Shown here in pieces: positions 43,520-51,319 of a stretch of DNA of 61,892 nucleotides. Source of the stretch: Candidatus Acutalibacter stercorigallinarum (GTDB lineage Bacteria; Bacillota; Clostridia; Oscillospirales; Acutalibacteraceae); the NCBI GenBank assembly GCA_019112625.1, contig DXIW01000027.1, forward strand, positions 1-61,892, given 5' to 3'. Below the pieces are notes generated by a model that made no database searches, was not told the origin of the DNA, and saw only the letters and a program-made list of their open reading frames with translations. Position 1 is the first letter of the stretch; every line of letters begins with the position of its first letter. A program made the position numbers and the translations under genes.

Positions 43520-44194
43520 ATGGCTTACCGCATTTTAGTCGTGGACGACGAGGAGGACATTTTAGCGCTGCTGCGGGACCTGTTCACCATGAAGGGGTAC
43601 CAGGTGCTCACCGCGGCCACCGGGGAGCAGGCGCTGGAGCAGTGCTCCAAGGCCCCGGACCTGATCTTGCTGGACGTGAACATGCCCGGCATGGACGGGT
43701 TCACCCTGTGTAAAAAGATCCGGGACTTCCTCTCCTGCCCCATCCTGTTCCTCACCGCCCGGGTGGAGGACGCCGACAAGCTGAAGGGGTTTTCCGCCGG
43801 GGGCGACGACTACATCTTAAAACCCTTCTCCACCGCAGAGCTGCTGGCCCGGGTGGGCGCCCACCTGCGCCGGGAGGAGCGCCGCCAGGGCAGCTCCCGG
43901 CTGAAGTTCGACGGGGGGCTGACCATCGACTACGGCCAGCGCCAGGCCTTCCAGGACGGGGAGGTCATCCATCTGGCGAAAAAGGAGTTCGACATTGTGG
44001 AGCTGCTGTCCATGCACCCCTCCCAGGTGTTTGACCGGGAGCGCATCTACGAGTCGGTGTGGGGCTGGGACAGCGATGGGGACAGCGCCGTGGTGGCGGA
44101 GCACATCCGGCGCATCCGGACGAAGCTCACCGCCGCGGGGTGCGGCGACCGCATCGAGACCATCTGGGGAGTGGGGTACAAATGGCGCAAGTAA
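43520..44194 (+). CDS. OmpR-family response regulator
   Basis: A 224-residue protein: receiver domain (1-120) with acidic pocket DDE (9-11), phosphoacceptor D52 in LILLDVNMPGMDGF, T in LFLTAR and K in ILKPF; then a winged-helix DNA-binding domain (about 127-224; HLAKKEFDIVELL, RIRTKLTAAG, IETIWGVGYKW). AAAGGAGGG lies before the ATG. The sensor kinase start overlaps its end by 13 bp. Its DNA target is unknown; the phased GTAAG boxes upstream of the BceAB operon would suit an OmpR-type protein. Confidence 0.95.
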   Translation: MAYRILVVDDEEDILALLRDLFTMKGYQVLTAATGEQALEQCSKAPDLILLDVNMPGMDGFTLCKKIRDFLSCPILFLTARVEDADKLKGFSAGGDDYILKPFSTAELLARVGAHLRREERRQGSSRLKFDGGLTIDYGQRQAFQDGEVIHLAKKEFDIVELLSMHPSQVFDRERIYESVWGWDSDGDSAVVAEHIRRIRTKLTAAGCGDRIETIWGVGYKWRK

Positions 44195-45453
44195 CACGCA
44201 AGCTGCCCTGGCACAGGCGGCTGTCCCTGCGGTGGGCCCTGGTGTTTACCACCCTGCTGTGCGCCCTGGCGGGATTCCTCCTCCTGGCCCTGGAGACCGC
44301 CGTTTTAGAGGAGGCCCGGGACGCCATCTACTACAAGTACATCACCCCCTACTACGCCGAGGAGAGCGCCACCGGGGATCTCTATGTCATCTCCCCCGAC
44401 GGGAAAACCGTGTATGTGGAGGCCACCATGCCCTACGCCTACGTGGACCCGGACACCGGGGAGACCTATCCCCTGGCGGACACGCCCTCCTCCTGGTTTG
44501 TCCCTGCCGGGCCCCTGCGGTTCTTCTACCAGCATGTGGGGGAGATCGCATTGGGGGTGTATGTGGCCACGGCGGTGCTGTGCTTTCTCGCCGACGCCTG
44601 GTGGTTCTACCACTGGAAGATCAAAAAGCCCCTGGCCGTGCTGTCGGCGGCGTCGAAAAAAATCGCGGAGAACGACCTGGATTTTACCGTGGACCAGCCC
44701 AGCACCGACGAGCTGGGAAAGCTCTGCGCCTCCTTCGAGACCATGCGGCGCTCGCTGGAGGAGAACAACAAGGCATTGTGGCAGGCGGTGGAGGAGCGCC
44801 GCCGCCTGAACGCCGCCTTTGCCCACGACCTGCGCACGCCCCTCACCGTACTGCAGGGGTATGGGGACTACCTGCTGGAGGGGCTGCCGGCAGGGCAGGT
44901 CACCCCGGAGAAGGCGGAGGAGACCCTGACCACCATGAAGCGCAGCCTCACCCGGCTGCAGCGCTACGCCGAGAGCATGTCGGAGCTGCAGCGGCTGGAG
45001 GACCTGGTGCCCCAGAAGGCGCCGGTGGAGTTCGACTCCCTCTGCCGCCTGCTGGAGGACACCGCCGCCATCCTCCGGGGGCCGGAGGGGGTGGGCTTTG
45101 CCGCCCAGGGCACCGGCACGGTGTATGTGGACCAGGAGCTGGTGTTCCGGGTGTTTGAGAACCTGATGTCCAACGCGGGGCGGTACGCCAGGCAGCGGGT
45201 GGAGATCACCGTGTGTTTAGAGGGCGGACAGCTGAGCTTCACCGTGGCCGATGACGGCCGCGGCTTCCCTAGGGAAGCGCTGAAACGCGCCGCCGAGCCC
45301 TACTATCGGGCCGAGGGGCCCAGCGGCTCCCACTTTGGGCTCGGGCTCACCATCTGCCAGCTGCTGTGCAAAAAGCACGGGGGCTCCCTGACCCTGGGGA
45401 ACCGCCCCCAGGGCGGTGCGGAGGTGACCGCCGCCTTCGGGGTGGAGCCGTGA
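44182..45453 (+). CDS. Sensor histidine kinase
   Basis: A 423-residue membrane kinase: TM1 about 18-38, an extracytoplasmic sensor of about 80 residues (tyrosine- and acid-rich), TM2 about 120-142, a HAMP domain (WKIKKPLAVLSAASKKIAENDLD...), DHp with H215 in AFAHDLRTPLTVLQGY, and a catalytic ATPase domain with N-box FENLMSNAGRYA, G1 VADDGRGFP and G2 HFGLGLTIC. The large periplasmic-type loop separates it from BceS-type intramembrane sensors. It is translationally coupled to the response regulator. The signal is unknown. Confidence 0.95.
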   Translation: MAQVTRKLPWHRRLSLRWALVFTTLLCALAGFLLLALETAVLEEARDAIYYKYITPYYAEESATGDLYVISPDGKTVYVEATMPYAYVDPDTGETYPLADTPSSWFVPAGPLRFFYQHVGEIALGVYVATAVLCFLADAWWFYHWKIKKPLAVLSAASKKIAENDLDFTVDQPSTDELGKLCASFETMRRSLEENNKALWQAVEERRRLNAAFAHDLRTPLTVLQGYGDYLLEGLPAGQVTPEKAEETLTTMKRSLTRLQRYAESMSELQRLEDLVPQKAPVEFDSLCRLLEDTAAILRGPEGVGFAAQGTGTVYVDQELVFRVFENLMSNAGRYARQRVEITVCLEGGQLSFTVADDGRGFPREALKRAAEPYYRAEGPSGSHFGLGLTICQLLCKKHGGSLTLGNRPQGGAEVTAAFGVEP

Positions 45454-45473
45454 GAAAAGCCGGAAAACAGCAA

Positions 45474-45511
45474 GCAGGCCGCGGAGCGTTCCGCGGCCTG
45501 CGTTTGTTTTT
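45474..45511 (+). terminator. Terminator of the two-component operon
   Basis: GCAGGCCGCGGA (45474-45485) / TCCGCGGCCTGC (45490-45501), loop GCGT, followed by GTTTGTTTTTG. It lies between convergent operons. Confidence 0.9.
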
Positions 45512-45519
45512 GTGGGGTG

Positions 45520-46383
45520 TTACTCCAGGGGCTCGGCCCCGCCGGCGCAGGGGCTGCAGAGGTACAGCTTGCCCCGGCCCTCCAGCACGCCCAGGCAGTT
45601 TTCGGCCTTCTCTTTTGTATCGAACAGGCCGTACACCGCCGAGCCGCTGCCGGTCATCATGGCGCCCAGGGCCCCGGCGGCCAGCATCATCCGTTTGATC
45701 TGCCGCACCTGGGTGAGGCGCATGGTCTCGTCGAACCGGTTGGAGAGGGTGGCGGCCACCCGGCCCAGGTCCCCCTTCTCCAGGGCGGAGAGCATGCGGG
45801 GCGTGCCGAAGTTCCGGGTCTGGGGGTAGTCGTCTAAGAGGGCGTAGGCCCGGGGGGTACTCATGCCCGCGGGGGGCTTGCAGATGGCCAGGTAGCAGTG
45901 GGGCATGGGGGCCACGGGCTCTACCACCTCGCCGATGCCCGTGCACCGGCAGGTGCCACCGTGGACGCAGAAGGGCACGTCGGCCCCCACTCTGGCCCCC
46001 AGCTCCATGAGGGCGGGCAGGCCCAGATGGGTCTCGAACAGCTGGTCCAGGCCCAGCAGCACGGCGGCGGCGTCGGCGCTGCCGCCCCCCATGCCCGCCC
46101 GGCTGGGGATGCGCTTGCGGATGGACAGGGAGACCCCCTCCTCGGTGATGCCGCAGTGCTCCAGGAAAAACTGGGCGGCCCGGTAGGCGGTGTTGCGCTT
46201 GTCGGTGGGGAGGTAGTCCTTGCTGCAGCGCAGGCGGACGCCGGGCTCCTTCTCCCGCTTCAGCTCCACCTCGTCGTACAGGGTGACGCTCTGCATCACC
46301 GTGTCCAATGTGTGGAAACCATCCTCCCGCCGGCCGGTGACGTCCAGGCTCAGGTTGATCTTCGCGTATGCCTTGATCTTCAT
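45520..46383 (-). CDS. ispE: 4-diphosphocytidyl-2-C-methyl-D-erythritol kinase
   Basis: A 287-residue GHMP kinase: KIKAYAKINLSLDVTGRREDGFH at the N-terminus, the ATP loop IPSRAGMGGGSADAAAVL, and MMTGSGSAVYGLF near the C-terminus. It phosphorylates CDP-methylerythritol in the MEP isoprenoid pathway, standard for Clostridia. The start is the ATG at 46383 with AGGAGAG upstream. It is the last gene of the Lrp-aminotransferase-DUF362 operon, 26 bp after the ferredoxin-like gene. Confidence 0.96.
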   Translation of the reverse strand: MKIKAYAKINLSLDVTGRREDGFHTLDTVMQSVTLYDEVELKREKEPGVRLRCSKDYLPTDKRNTAYRAAQFFLEHCGITEEGVSLSIRKRIPSRAGMGGGSADAAAVLLGLDQLFETHLGLPALMELGARVGADVPFCVHGGTCRCTGIGEVVEPVAPMPHCYLAICKPPAGMSTPRAYALLDDYPQTRNFGTPRMLSALEKGDLGRVAATLSNRFDETMRLTQVRQIKRMMLAAGALGAMMTGSGSAVYGLFDTKEKAENCLGVLEGRGKLYLCSPCAGGAEPLE

Positions 46384-46409
46384 GTCTCACTTCTCTCCTT
46401 GGCCGGGCG

Positions 46410-47540
46410 CTAGAAGCGAAACAGGCCCAGCCGTTTTATATCTACCACATGCTTCGGGCACATCTCGTGGCAGCAGAAGCAGCGGATGCAGTTTTTATAG
46501 TCGATCTTCGCCTTGCCCCCCTGCACCCGGATGGTATGCTGGGGGCAGCTTTCGGCGCACTTGCCGCAGCCCACGCACTGGTTTTTGTCGATGCGGGGCC
46601 AGGGGGTGGCCAGCTTTTTCGCCGCCGGGCGCAGGAGCTTCGGCAGCCGGTCGATAAAGTCGGTGCTGGCGGCCTGGGCCTTCTGGAAATCCGGGGCGGC
46701 CAGGGACGCCAGGGGGGCGCCCAAAAGCTCCAGCTCCTCCGGAGCGATGGGGCCCAGGCCCCGGCTGTGGGCGATGCGCAGCATGTCGATCTTCCCCGGG
46801 TCCAGCCCCACCAGGGAGGCGGCGGCCACGTCGGCGGCGTAGGGGCTTTTGGAGGCCGCCAGGACCCCCAGGTCCCGGCGCTGGCCCCCGGTGGGGCCGT
46901 TGCCCTCCATGGCCCAGACGCCGTCTAAAAAGCACAGGTCGGGCCGCAGAAAGTCGCACAGGTCCACCAGCATTTCGGAGAAGGGTTCCCGCTCTGGGAA
47001 GCGGCAGTGGAGCTCCGGCTTCTGCAGACCGGGCACCGCGCCGAACAGGTTCTTCACCGCGCCGGAGAAACCCACCATACCGTGGGTCTTGAGCTTTGCC
47101 AGGTCGATGAGGTAGTCACGGTCCAGAAAAGGCTCGACCACCGAGAGTTCCCGGCAGCGCTGGGCATGGGGCAGGGTGACAGCGCGGCTCTTGCAGGCGG
47201 TGTACAGGGAAAAGCCGCAGGACTCCGCCATGTCGGTGTAGCCCGTGGCCCGGAAGATGGCTTTCATGGCGCCGGGGGTGTAGGGGCCGCCGGGGCTCTC
47301 GGCGATGAGCACCTTGCCCCCGGCCTTTTTTACGCACTTACCCACGGCGGCGGTAAAGGCCGGGTGGGTGATGATGGCCTGCTCCGGCTTGGAGCTCATC
47401 ACCAGGTTGGGCTTTACCACCACGGTCATGCCGGGCCGCAACTCGTCCCAGACGCCCAAAACAGTGAAGGCCTGGGCTATTTTCTCCTCCAGAGAGGGGC
47501 CGTAGTCCCGCTGCCGGGCCAGCCACACCCGCTCTTTCAC
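46410..47540 (-). CDS. DUF362 protein fused to a 2[4Fe-4S] ferredoxin domain
   Basis: A 376-residue protein. A DUF362 domain fills about 1-300 (TVVVKPNLVMSSKPEQAIITHPAF, LIDLAKLKTHGMVGFSGAVKNLFG, DLCFLDGVWAMEGNGPTGG). A C-terminal bacterial ferredoxin domain (about 315-370) carries two cluster motifs, CVGCGKCAESCP and CIRCFCCHEMCP. The function is unknown; an oxidoreductase or electron-transfer role is likely. The start is a GTG (47540) with GGAGG 4 nt upstream, overlapping the aminotransferase stop by 4 bp, so the two are coupled. Confidence 0.92.
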   Translation of the reverse strand: MKERVWLARQRDYGPSLEEKIAQAFTVLGVWDELRPGMTVVVKPNLVMSSKPEQAIITHPAFTAAVGKCVKKAGGKVLIAESPGGPYTPGAMKAIFRATGYTDMAESCGFSLYTACKSRAVTLPHAQRCRELSVVEPFLDRDYLIDLAKLKTHGMVGFSGAVKNLFGAVPGLQKPELHCRFPEREPFSEMLVDLCDFLRPDLCFLDGVWAMEGNGPTGGQRRDLGVLAASKSPYAADVAAASLVGLDPGKIDMLRIAHSRGLGPIAPEELELLGAPLASLAAPDFQKAQAASTDFIDRLPKLLRPAAKKLATPWPRIDKNQCVGCGKCAESCPQHTIRVQGGKAKIDYKNCIRCFCCHEMCPKHVVDIKRLGLFRF

Positions 47541-48706
47541 AGCTCCTCCAGAAAGGCCTGGATGCGCTCCAGCGCCTCGGTGATATGGCCCACGGAATAG
47601 CTGTAGGAGATGCGCACGAAGCCCTCGCCGCAGGCGCCGAAGGCGTCGCCGGGCACCACGGCCACGTGCTTGCCGTACAGCAGCTTCTCGCAGAAGTCCT
47701 GGGAGGTGAGGCCCGTGGACTTCACCGAGGGGAACACGTAGAAGGCGCCCTCGGGCTCGAAGCAGCGCAGGCCCATTTTGTTCAGGCCGTCCACGATGAG
47801 GCGGCGGCGCATGTCGTACTGGCCCCGCATGTACTCGATGTCCTCGTCCCCGTTTTTCAAAGCCTCGATGGCCGCGTACTGGCTGGTGGTGGGGGCGCTC
47901 ATAATGGCGAATTGGTGGAGCTTTGTCATGGGGCCGATGATCTCCTTGGGACCGGCGGCGTAGCCCAGCCGCCAGCCTGTCATGGAGTAGGCCTTGGAGA
48001 AGCCGTTGACCAGGATGGTGCGCTCCTTCATCCCCGGCAGGGAGGCAAAGGACACGTGCTTCTCCTTGCCGTAGGTGAGGGCGGCGTAGATCTCGTCGGA
48101 GAGGACCAGCAGGTCGTGCTCCTCCACCACCCGGGCGATGGCCTCCAGGTCCTCCCGGCGCATGACGGCCCCGGTGGGGTTGTTGGGGTAGGGCAGGATG
48201 AGGAGTTTCGTCTTTTCGGTGATCTTCTCCTCCACCTCCTGGGCGGTGAGGCGGAAGCCGTTTTCCGGCTTGGTCTCGATGGTGACGGGCACGCCCTCGG
48301 CCATCTGGGTGATGGGCACGTAGCAGACGAAGCTGGGCTCGGGGATGAGCACCTCGTCCCCGGGGTTGATGAGGCTGCGCACGCACAGGTCGATGGCCTC
48401 GCTGCCGCCCACGGTCACCAGAATCTCCTGGTCGGGGTGGTACTCCACGTCATAGTGGCGGGAAAGGAAATTGGCGATCTCCTGGCGCAGCGGGAGAAAG
48501 CCCCGGTTGGGGGTGTAGCGGGTGCGGCCCTTTTCCAGAGACTCGATGCCCGCCTCCCGGATATGCCAGGGGGTGTGGAAGTCGGGCTCTCCCACAGACA
48601 GGGAGATCACGTCCTCCATCTCGTTGGCGATGTCGAAAAACTTCCGGATGCCAGAGGGCTTTACCACCTGGATCTCCCGGTTGAGGTACTTGCTGTAATC
48701 AATCAC
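47537..48706 (-). CDS. PLP-dependent class I/II aminotransferase
   Basis: A 389-residue fold-type I aminotransferase: YTPNRGFLPLRQEIA, PNNPTGAV (N175-N176-P177), DEIYAALTYG and the Schiff-base lysine K238 in NGFSKAYSMTGWRLGY; the C-terminal Arg is in GFVRISYSYS. The sequence resembles the MalY/PatA or aspartate-type group of clostridial aminotransferases; the exact amino acid is not predictable. It overlaps the upstream Lrp gene by 8 bp and the downstream DUF362 gene by 4 bp, so the three form one unit, probably for amino-acid metabolism. Confidence 0.94.
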   Translation of the reverse strand: MIDYSKYLNREIQVVKPSGIRKFFDIANEMEDVISLSVGEPDFHTPWHIREAGIESLEKGRTRYTPNRGFLPLRQEIANFLSRHYDVEYHPDQEILVTVGGSEAIDLCVRSLINPGDEVLIPEPSFVCYVPITQMAEGVPVTIETKPENGFRLTAQEVEEKITEKTKLLILPYPNNPTGAVMRREDLEAIARVVEEHDLLVLSDEIYAALTYGKEKHVSFASLPGMKERTILVNGFSKAYSMTGWRLGYAAGPKEIIGPMTKLHQFAIMSAPTTSQYAAIEALKNGDEDIEYMRGQYDMRRRLIVDGLNKMGLRCFEPEGAFYVFPSVKSTGLTSQDFCEKLLYGKHVAVVPGDAFGACGEGFVRISYSYSVGHITEALERIQAFLEEL

Positions 48707-49193
48707 AAAGGTTGCTCCCCCTCTCGTCGATCTCCTCGTAGTCGCTGGCGAAGATGACGCCGCCGTCCTTATACTTGGTGAGGACGAAGTGGGTGGCGGT
48801 GGACAGCACCCCGTCGATGGTGGCCAGGCGCTTTGCCACGAACATGGCGATGTCGGACATGGTGCGGCCGGTGACGGTGACCGCCAGGTCGTACCCGCCG
48901 GACATGAGGTAGACGCTCTCCACCTCGGGGAAGTTCATCACCCGGCCGGCGATCTCGTCGAAGCCCGTGTCCTTTTTGGGGGTGACCCGCAGCTCGATGA
49001 GGGCGGTGGCCCGGTGGGCGTCGGTGCGCTCCCAGTTGACCAGGGCCTGGTAGCCCTTGATGACCCCGTCCTTCTCGTACCGCTTGATGGCGGCGGCCAC
49101 GTCCTCCTCCTTCTCTCCCAGCATTACGGCCAGCTGGGCGGTGGTCAGCTTGGCGTCGTCCTGCAAAAGTTCCAGTAATTGCTCCATTGCCAT
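48699..49193 (-). CDS. Lrp/AsnC family transcriptional regulator
   Basis: A 164-residue protein with an N-terminal helix-turn-helix (about 5-50; LTTAQLAVMLGEKEEDVAAAIKRYEKDGVI) and a C-terminal RAM/AsnC ligand domain (about 65-140; ALIELRVTPKK, VESVYLMSGGYDLAVTVTG). AAAGGAGG precedes the ATG. It is the first gene of the operon with the aminotransferase, which suggests local regulation by an amino acid. Confidence 0.94.
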   Translation of the reverse strand: MAMEQLLELLQDDAKLTTAQLAVMLGEKEEDVAAAIKRYEKDGVIKGYQALVNWERTDAHRATALIELRVTPKKDTGFDEIAGRVMNFPEVESVYLMSGGYDLAVTVTGRTMSDIAMFVAKRLATIDGVLSTATHFVLTKYKDGGVIFASDYEEIDERGSNLCD

Positions 49194-49263
49194 GGTGGTT
49201 CCTCCTTTGTATGGGTTGATTCTATGGGAAACTAGGGTGTATGCTCTTCAGCGTGGTGCTCTG

Positions 49264-49363
49264 CCCCGCCCTCCCCGCCGGCGCTGGGGTGCGCGCCGGC
49301 GCGGCGGCCCCGCGGGGGCGCCGGGGCCCTGGGGCGGGGGCCCCAGGGGCCGGGAGGGCGGGG
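49264..49363. repeat. Four-way-junction GC-rich element, copy 4
   Basis: Closing arms CCCCGCCCTCCC (49264-49275) / GGGAGGGCGGGG (49352-49363) match perfectly. Inner hairpins: CGCCGGCGC / GCGCCGGCG (49276-49301), GCCCC-GCG-GGGGC (49307-49319), and CCCTGGGG / CCCCAGGG (49328-49349). It begins 7 bp after the stop codon of the PHP phosphatase gene in that gene's direction. Confidence 0.88.
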
Positions 49364-49370
49364 GCCGGCG

Positions 49371-50183
49371 TTACTCCAGAGGCAGCAGCACGGGCTGGCG
49401 CTGGACGTACAGGGCAAACTCCGTAAAGCCCGCGGCCTTCAGGGTCTCCATGCCCTCATCGATGCCCTTGCCCAGATCCCCGGTACAGTGGGCGTCGGAG
49501 CCCAGGGTGACCAGCCTGCCGCCCAGCTCCCGGTAGCGCCGCAGCAGGGGCAGGTCCGGCAGGGTGCGGCCGATCTTCTGGCGCAGGCCGGAGGTGTTCA
49601 CCTCCAGGGCCTTGTCCTTTTGGATGAGCAGCCGGAAGATCTGGTCGATCTGGTCCCGGTGGCGGTCCAGGTCCACGGGGATGCCATGGTCCCCCTCAAT
49701 ATACCGCAGGGGGTAGGTCAGGTGGCCCAGGGTGTCGAAATCGCCCCAATCGATGAGCTCCGTGAGTTCGGCGAAATAGGCGTCCAGCAGCCGGGGGATG
49801 GCGTCGGGGGGCTCTTTGGAGTAATCCAGGAAGAAGAAGTCCTCAAACCCCCGGATGTTGTGAAGGGAGCCGATGACGAAGTCGTAGTCCCGGCCCTCCA
49901 GAGCCAGGGCGGCGGAGCGGGGGTCCTGGTTGGGCTGGCCCAGCTCGATGCCCCGGTAAAAGCGCAGCCCCTGGGGGACGGGGGCCTCCGTCATCTCCTG
50001 CCAGGCGCGTTGCACCCGTTCGCAGTAGCGGTCGGGCCATTTCTGGCACTCGCAGTGGTCGGTGAGGGTATAGGCGTACAGGCCCAGTTCCTGGGCACGG
50101 GCCAGCATGGCCGCTACACTGTGGTCCCCGTCGGGGGAGCAGTGGGAGTGGTTGTGGCAGTCGCTGGCAAAGCGGTGTTCCAT
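49371..50183 (-). CDS. PHP-domain phosphatase (histidinol-phosphatase family)
   Basis: A 270-residue protein of the HisK/HisJ family: FASDCHNHSHCSPDGD (HxH metal motif), YTLTDHCECQ, RGIELGQPNQ, FVIGSLHNIRGF, DTLGHLTYPLRY, LEVNTSG, and VTLGSDAHCTGDLG, the metal-binding set of a PHP phosphoesterase. It may cut histidinol phosphate or another phosphate ester; no his genes lie nearby, so the assignment is by family only. AGAGGAGC precedes the ATG at 50183. It is divergent from the ACT protein gene. Confidence 0.9.
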   Translation of the reverse strand: MEHRFASDCHNHSHCSPDGDHSVAAMLARAQELGLYAYTLTDHCECQKWPDRYCERVQRAWQEMTEAPVPQGLRFYRGIELGQPNQDPRSAALALEGRDYDFVIGSLHNIRGFEDFFFLDYSKEPPDAIPRLLDAYFAELTELIDWGDFDTLGHLTYPLRYIEGDHGIPVDLDRHRDQIDQIFRLLIQKDKALEVNTSGLRQKIGRTLPDLPLLRRYRELGGRLVTLGSDAHCTGDLGKGIDEGMETLKAAGFTEFALYVQRQPVLLPLE

Positions 50184-50255
50184 AGGCGCGCAGCTCCTCT
50201 CTATGCGTAAGGCAGCCGCCCGTAGGAATCGCTGCCTGACAAAGCCATATGGGGT

Positions 50256-50264
50256 ATTGTACCA
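50256..50264 (-). promoter_or_regulatory. Extended -10 promoter of the PHP gene
   Basis: Minus strand TGG-TACAAT (50256-50264) with no good -35. Confidence 0.5.
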
Positions 50265-50323
50265 CATTCCAACAGAAAAGGAAAGACAAAATCACAAAAT
50301 GCGGCGCCGGGGGCGCTCTGCCC

Positions 50324-50352
50324 TTGACAAGGCCCCGCCCATGCCCCATAAT
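50324..50352 (+). promoter_or_regulatory. Promoter of the ACT-protein gene
   Basis: TTGACA (50324-50329), 17 bp, CATAAT (50347-50352), 36 bp before the ATG. Confidence 0.82.
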
Positions 50353-50388
50353 GGACAGAGCACACCTGGAGAAAGGAGCACAACGATC

Positions 50389-50670
50389 ATGGAAAAAACA
50401 GAAAAGGCTGTCATCACAGTCATCGGGAAAGATATGGTGGGCATTCTGGCGAAGGTCTCCGCCATGTGCGCGGAGAAGGACGTGAACGTGCTGGAGGTGA
50501 CCCAGTCCATCCTCCAGGACCTGTTCGTCATGGTGATGCTGGTGGACATCTCCAAGGCCACGGCGGAGATCGCCGAGCTGGCCGACGCCTTCGACGCCCT
50601 GGGGGCCCAGAACAACCTGAAGATCCACGTGATGCACGAGGACATTTTCAACGCCATGCACCGCATCTGA
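50389..50670 (+). CDS. ACT domain protein (UPF0237 family)
   Basis: A 93-residue single ACT domain: AVITVIGKDMVGILAKVSAMCAEKDVNVLEVTQSI and FVMVMLVDISKATAEIAELADAF. It probably binds a small ligand and is usually encoded directly upstream of a UPF0210 (DUF711) protein, as in streptococci (SP_0238/SP_0239). Here the partner starts at 51317, separated by a structured element, repeats and a DUF559 gene. AAAGGAG lies 10 nt before the ATG. Biochemical role unknown. Confidence 0.93.
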   Translation: MEKTEKAVITVIGKDMVGILAKVSAMCAEKDVNVLEVTQSILQDLFVMVMLVDISKATAEIAELADAFDALGAQNNLKIHVMHEDIFNAMHRI

Positions 50671-50680
50671 GGGGCTGGTA

Positions 50681-50772
50681 CCCCGCCCGCTCCGCCCTTG
50701 GCGTGCCCAAGGGCGCCCTGGCCCGCACCGCGGGGCCGGGGCCCGCGCGGCCGCGCGGGGGAGCGGGCGGGG
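50681..50772. repeat. Four-way-junction GC-rich element, copy 5
   Basis: Closing arms CCCCGCCCGCTCC (50681-50693) / GGAGCGGGCGGGG (50760-50772), perfect 13 bp. Inner hairpins: GCCCTTGG / CCAAGGGC (from 50694), GGCCC / GGGCC around 50720-50740, and CCCGCGC-GGCC-GCGCGGG near 50742-50759. It begins 10 bp after the ACT gene stop codon. Confidence 0.88.
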
Positions 50773-50794
50773 GCGGGGGAGAGAAACAAGAGAA

Positions 50795-50891
50795 CCCCCT
50801 CCGTCATCGCTTTGCGATGACACCTCCCCCAAAGGGGGAGGCGAGACTCGGCTCCCCCTTTGGGGGAGCTGCCGCGAAGCGGCTGAGAGGG
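50795..50891. repeat. Paired modular palindromic repeats (variable-tip family)
   Basis: Unit 1 (50795-50841): CCGTC, then hairpin TCATCGC-TTT-GCGATGA (50804-50820), then CCTCCCCC-AAA-GGGGGAGG (50823-50841). Unit 2 faces the other way: GCTCCCCC-TTT-GGGGGAGC (50851-50869), then GCCGC-GAA-GCGGC (50871-50883), then TGAGAGGG. The two units share constant parts and differ in the hairpin tip. They lie directly upstream of the DUF559 gene. Confidence 0.85.
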
Positions 50892-50915
50892 CAAAACCCA
50901 GAAAGGGACACGGCC

Positions 50916-51284
50916 ATGTACATTCCCAAGGACCACAGCATGCAGCCCCAGGCCAAAAACCTGCGCAGGAACATGACGCCCCAAGAGCGAAAGCTCTGGT
51001 ATCTTTTTCTACGCAAGTACCCCGTCAAAATCTACCGTCAAAGAGTAATCTCATCCTTTATCGCCGATTTTTACTGTCACGCCGCCAGGCTGGTCATTGA
51101 AATAGACGGCACACAACACACAACAGAACAGGGCGCTGCCTACGACAGGGAAAGAACGGAAATTATGTCTCAATATGGTTTGTACGTGCTGCGTTTTTCC
51201 AACCGAGAGATTGACGAGGATTTTTCCGCAGTCTGTGAAAAAATCCATCGAACAATCCGCAGCAGGACAGACCCTCAAAACTGA
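50916..51284 (+). CDS. DUF559 (Vsr-like) endonuclease-domain protein
   Basis: A 122-residue protein of the restriction-endonuclease-like fold: [21 protein letters not shown], then the catalytic-type strand pair [21 protein letters not shown] and the [20 protein letters not shown] helix-strand end. The D...ExD pattern fits Vsr/DUF559 nucleases. Function in cells is not established. GC is visibly lower (about 49%) than the flanking genes. AAAGGG precedes the ATG at 50916. It sits between an ACT gene and its normal UPF0210 partner and behind paired palindromic repeats, suggesting it came in by insertion. Confidence 0.88.
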   Translation: MYIPKDHSMQPQAKNLRRNMTPQERKLWYLFLRKYPVKIYRQRVISSFIADFYCHAARLVIEIDGTQHTTEQGAAYDRERTEIMSQYGLYVLRFSNREIDEDFSAVCEKIHRTIRSRTDPQN

Positions 51285-51300
51285 ACACAGAAAAAACAGG

Positions 51301-51319
51301 AAAGGAGCACCTCCTTTTG
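51301..51319 (+). promoter_or_regulatory. Shine-Dalgarno-sequestering hairpin and TTG start
   Basis: AAAGGAG (51301-51307) pairs perfectly with CTCCTTT (51311-51317) across a CAC loop. The stem contains the whole ribosome binding site and reaches the first base of the TTG start codon at 51317. Confidence 0.75.
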
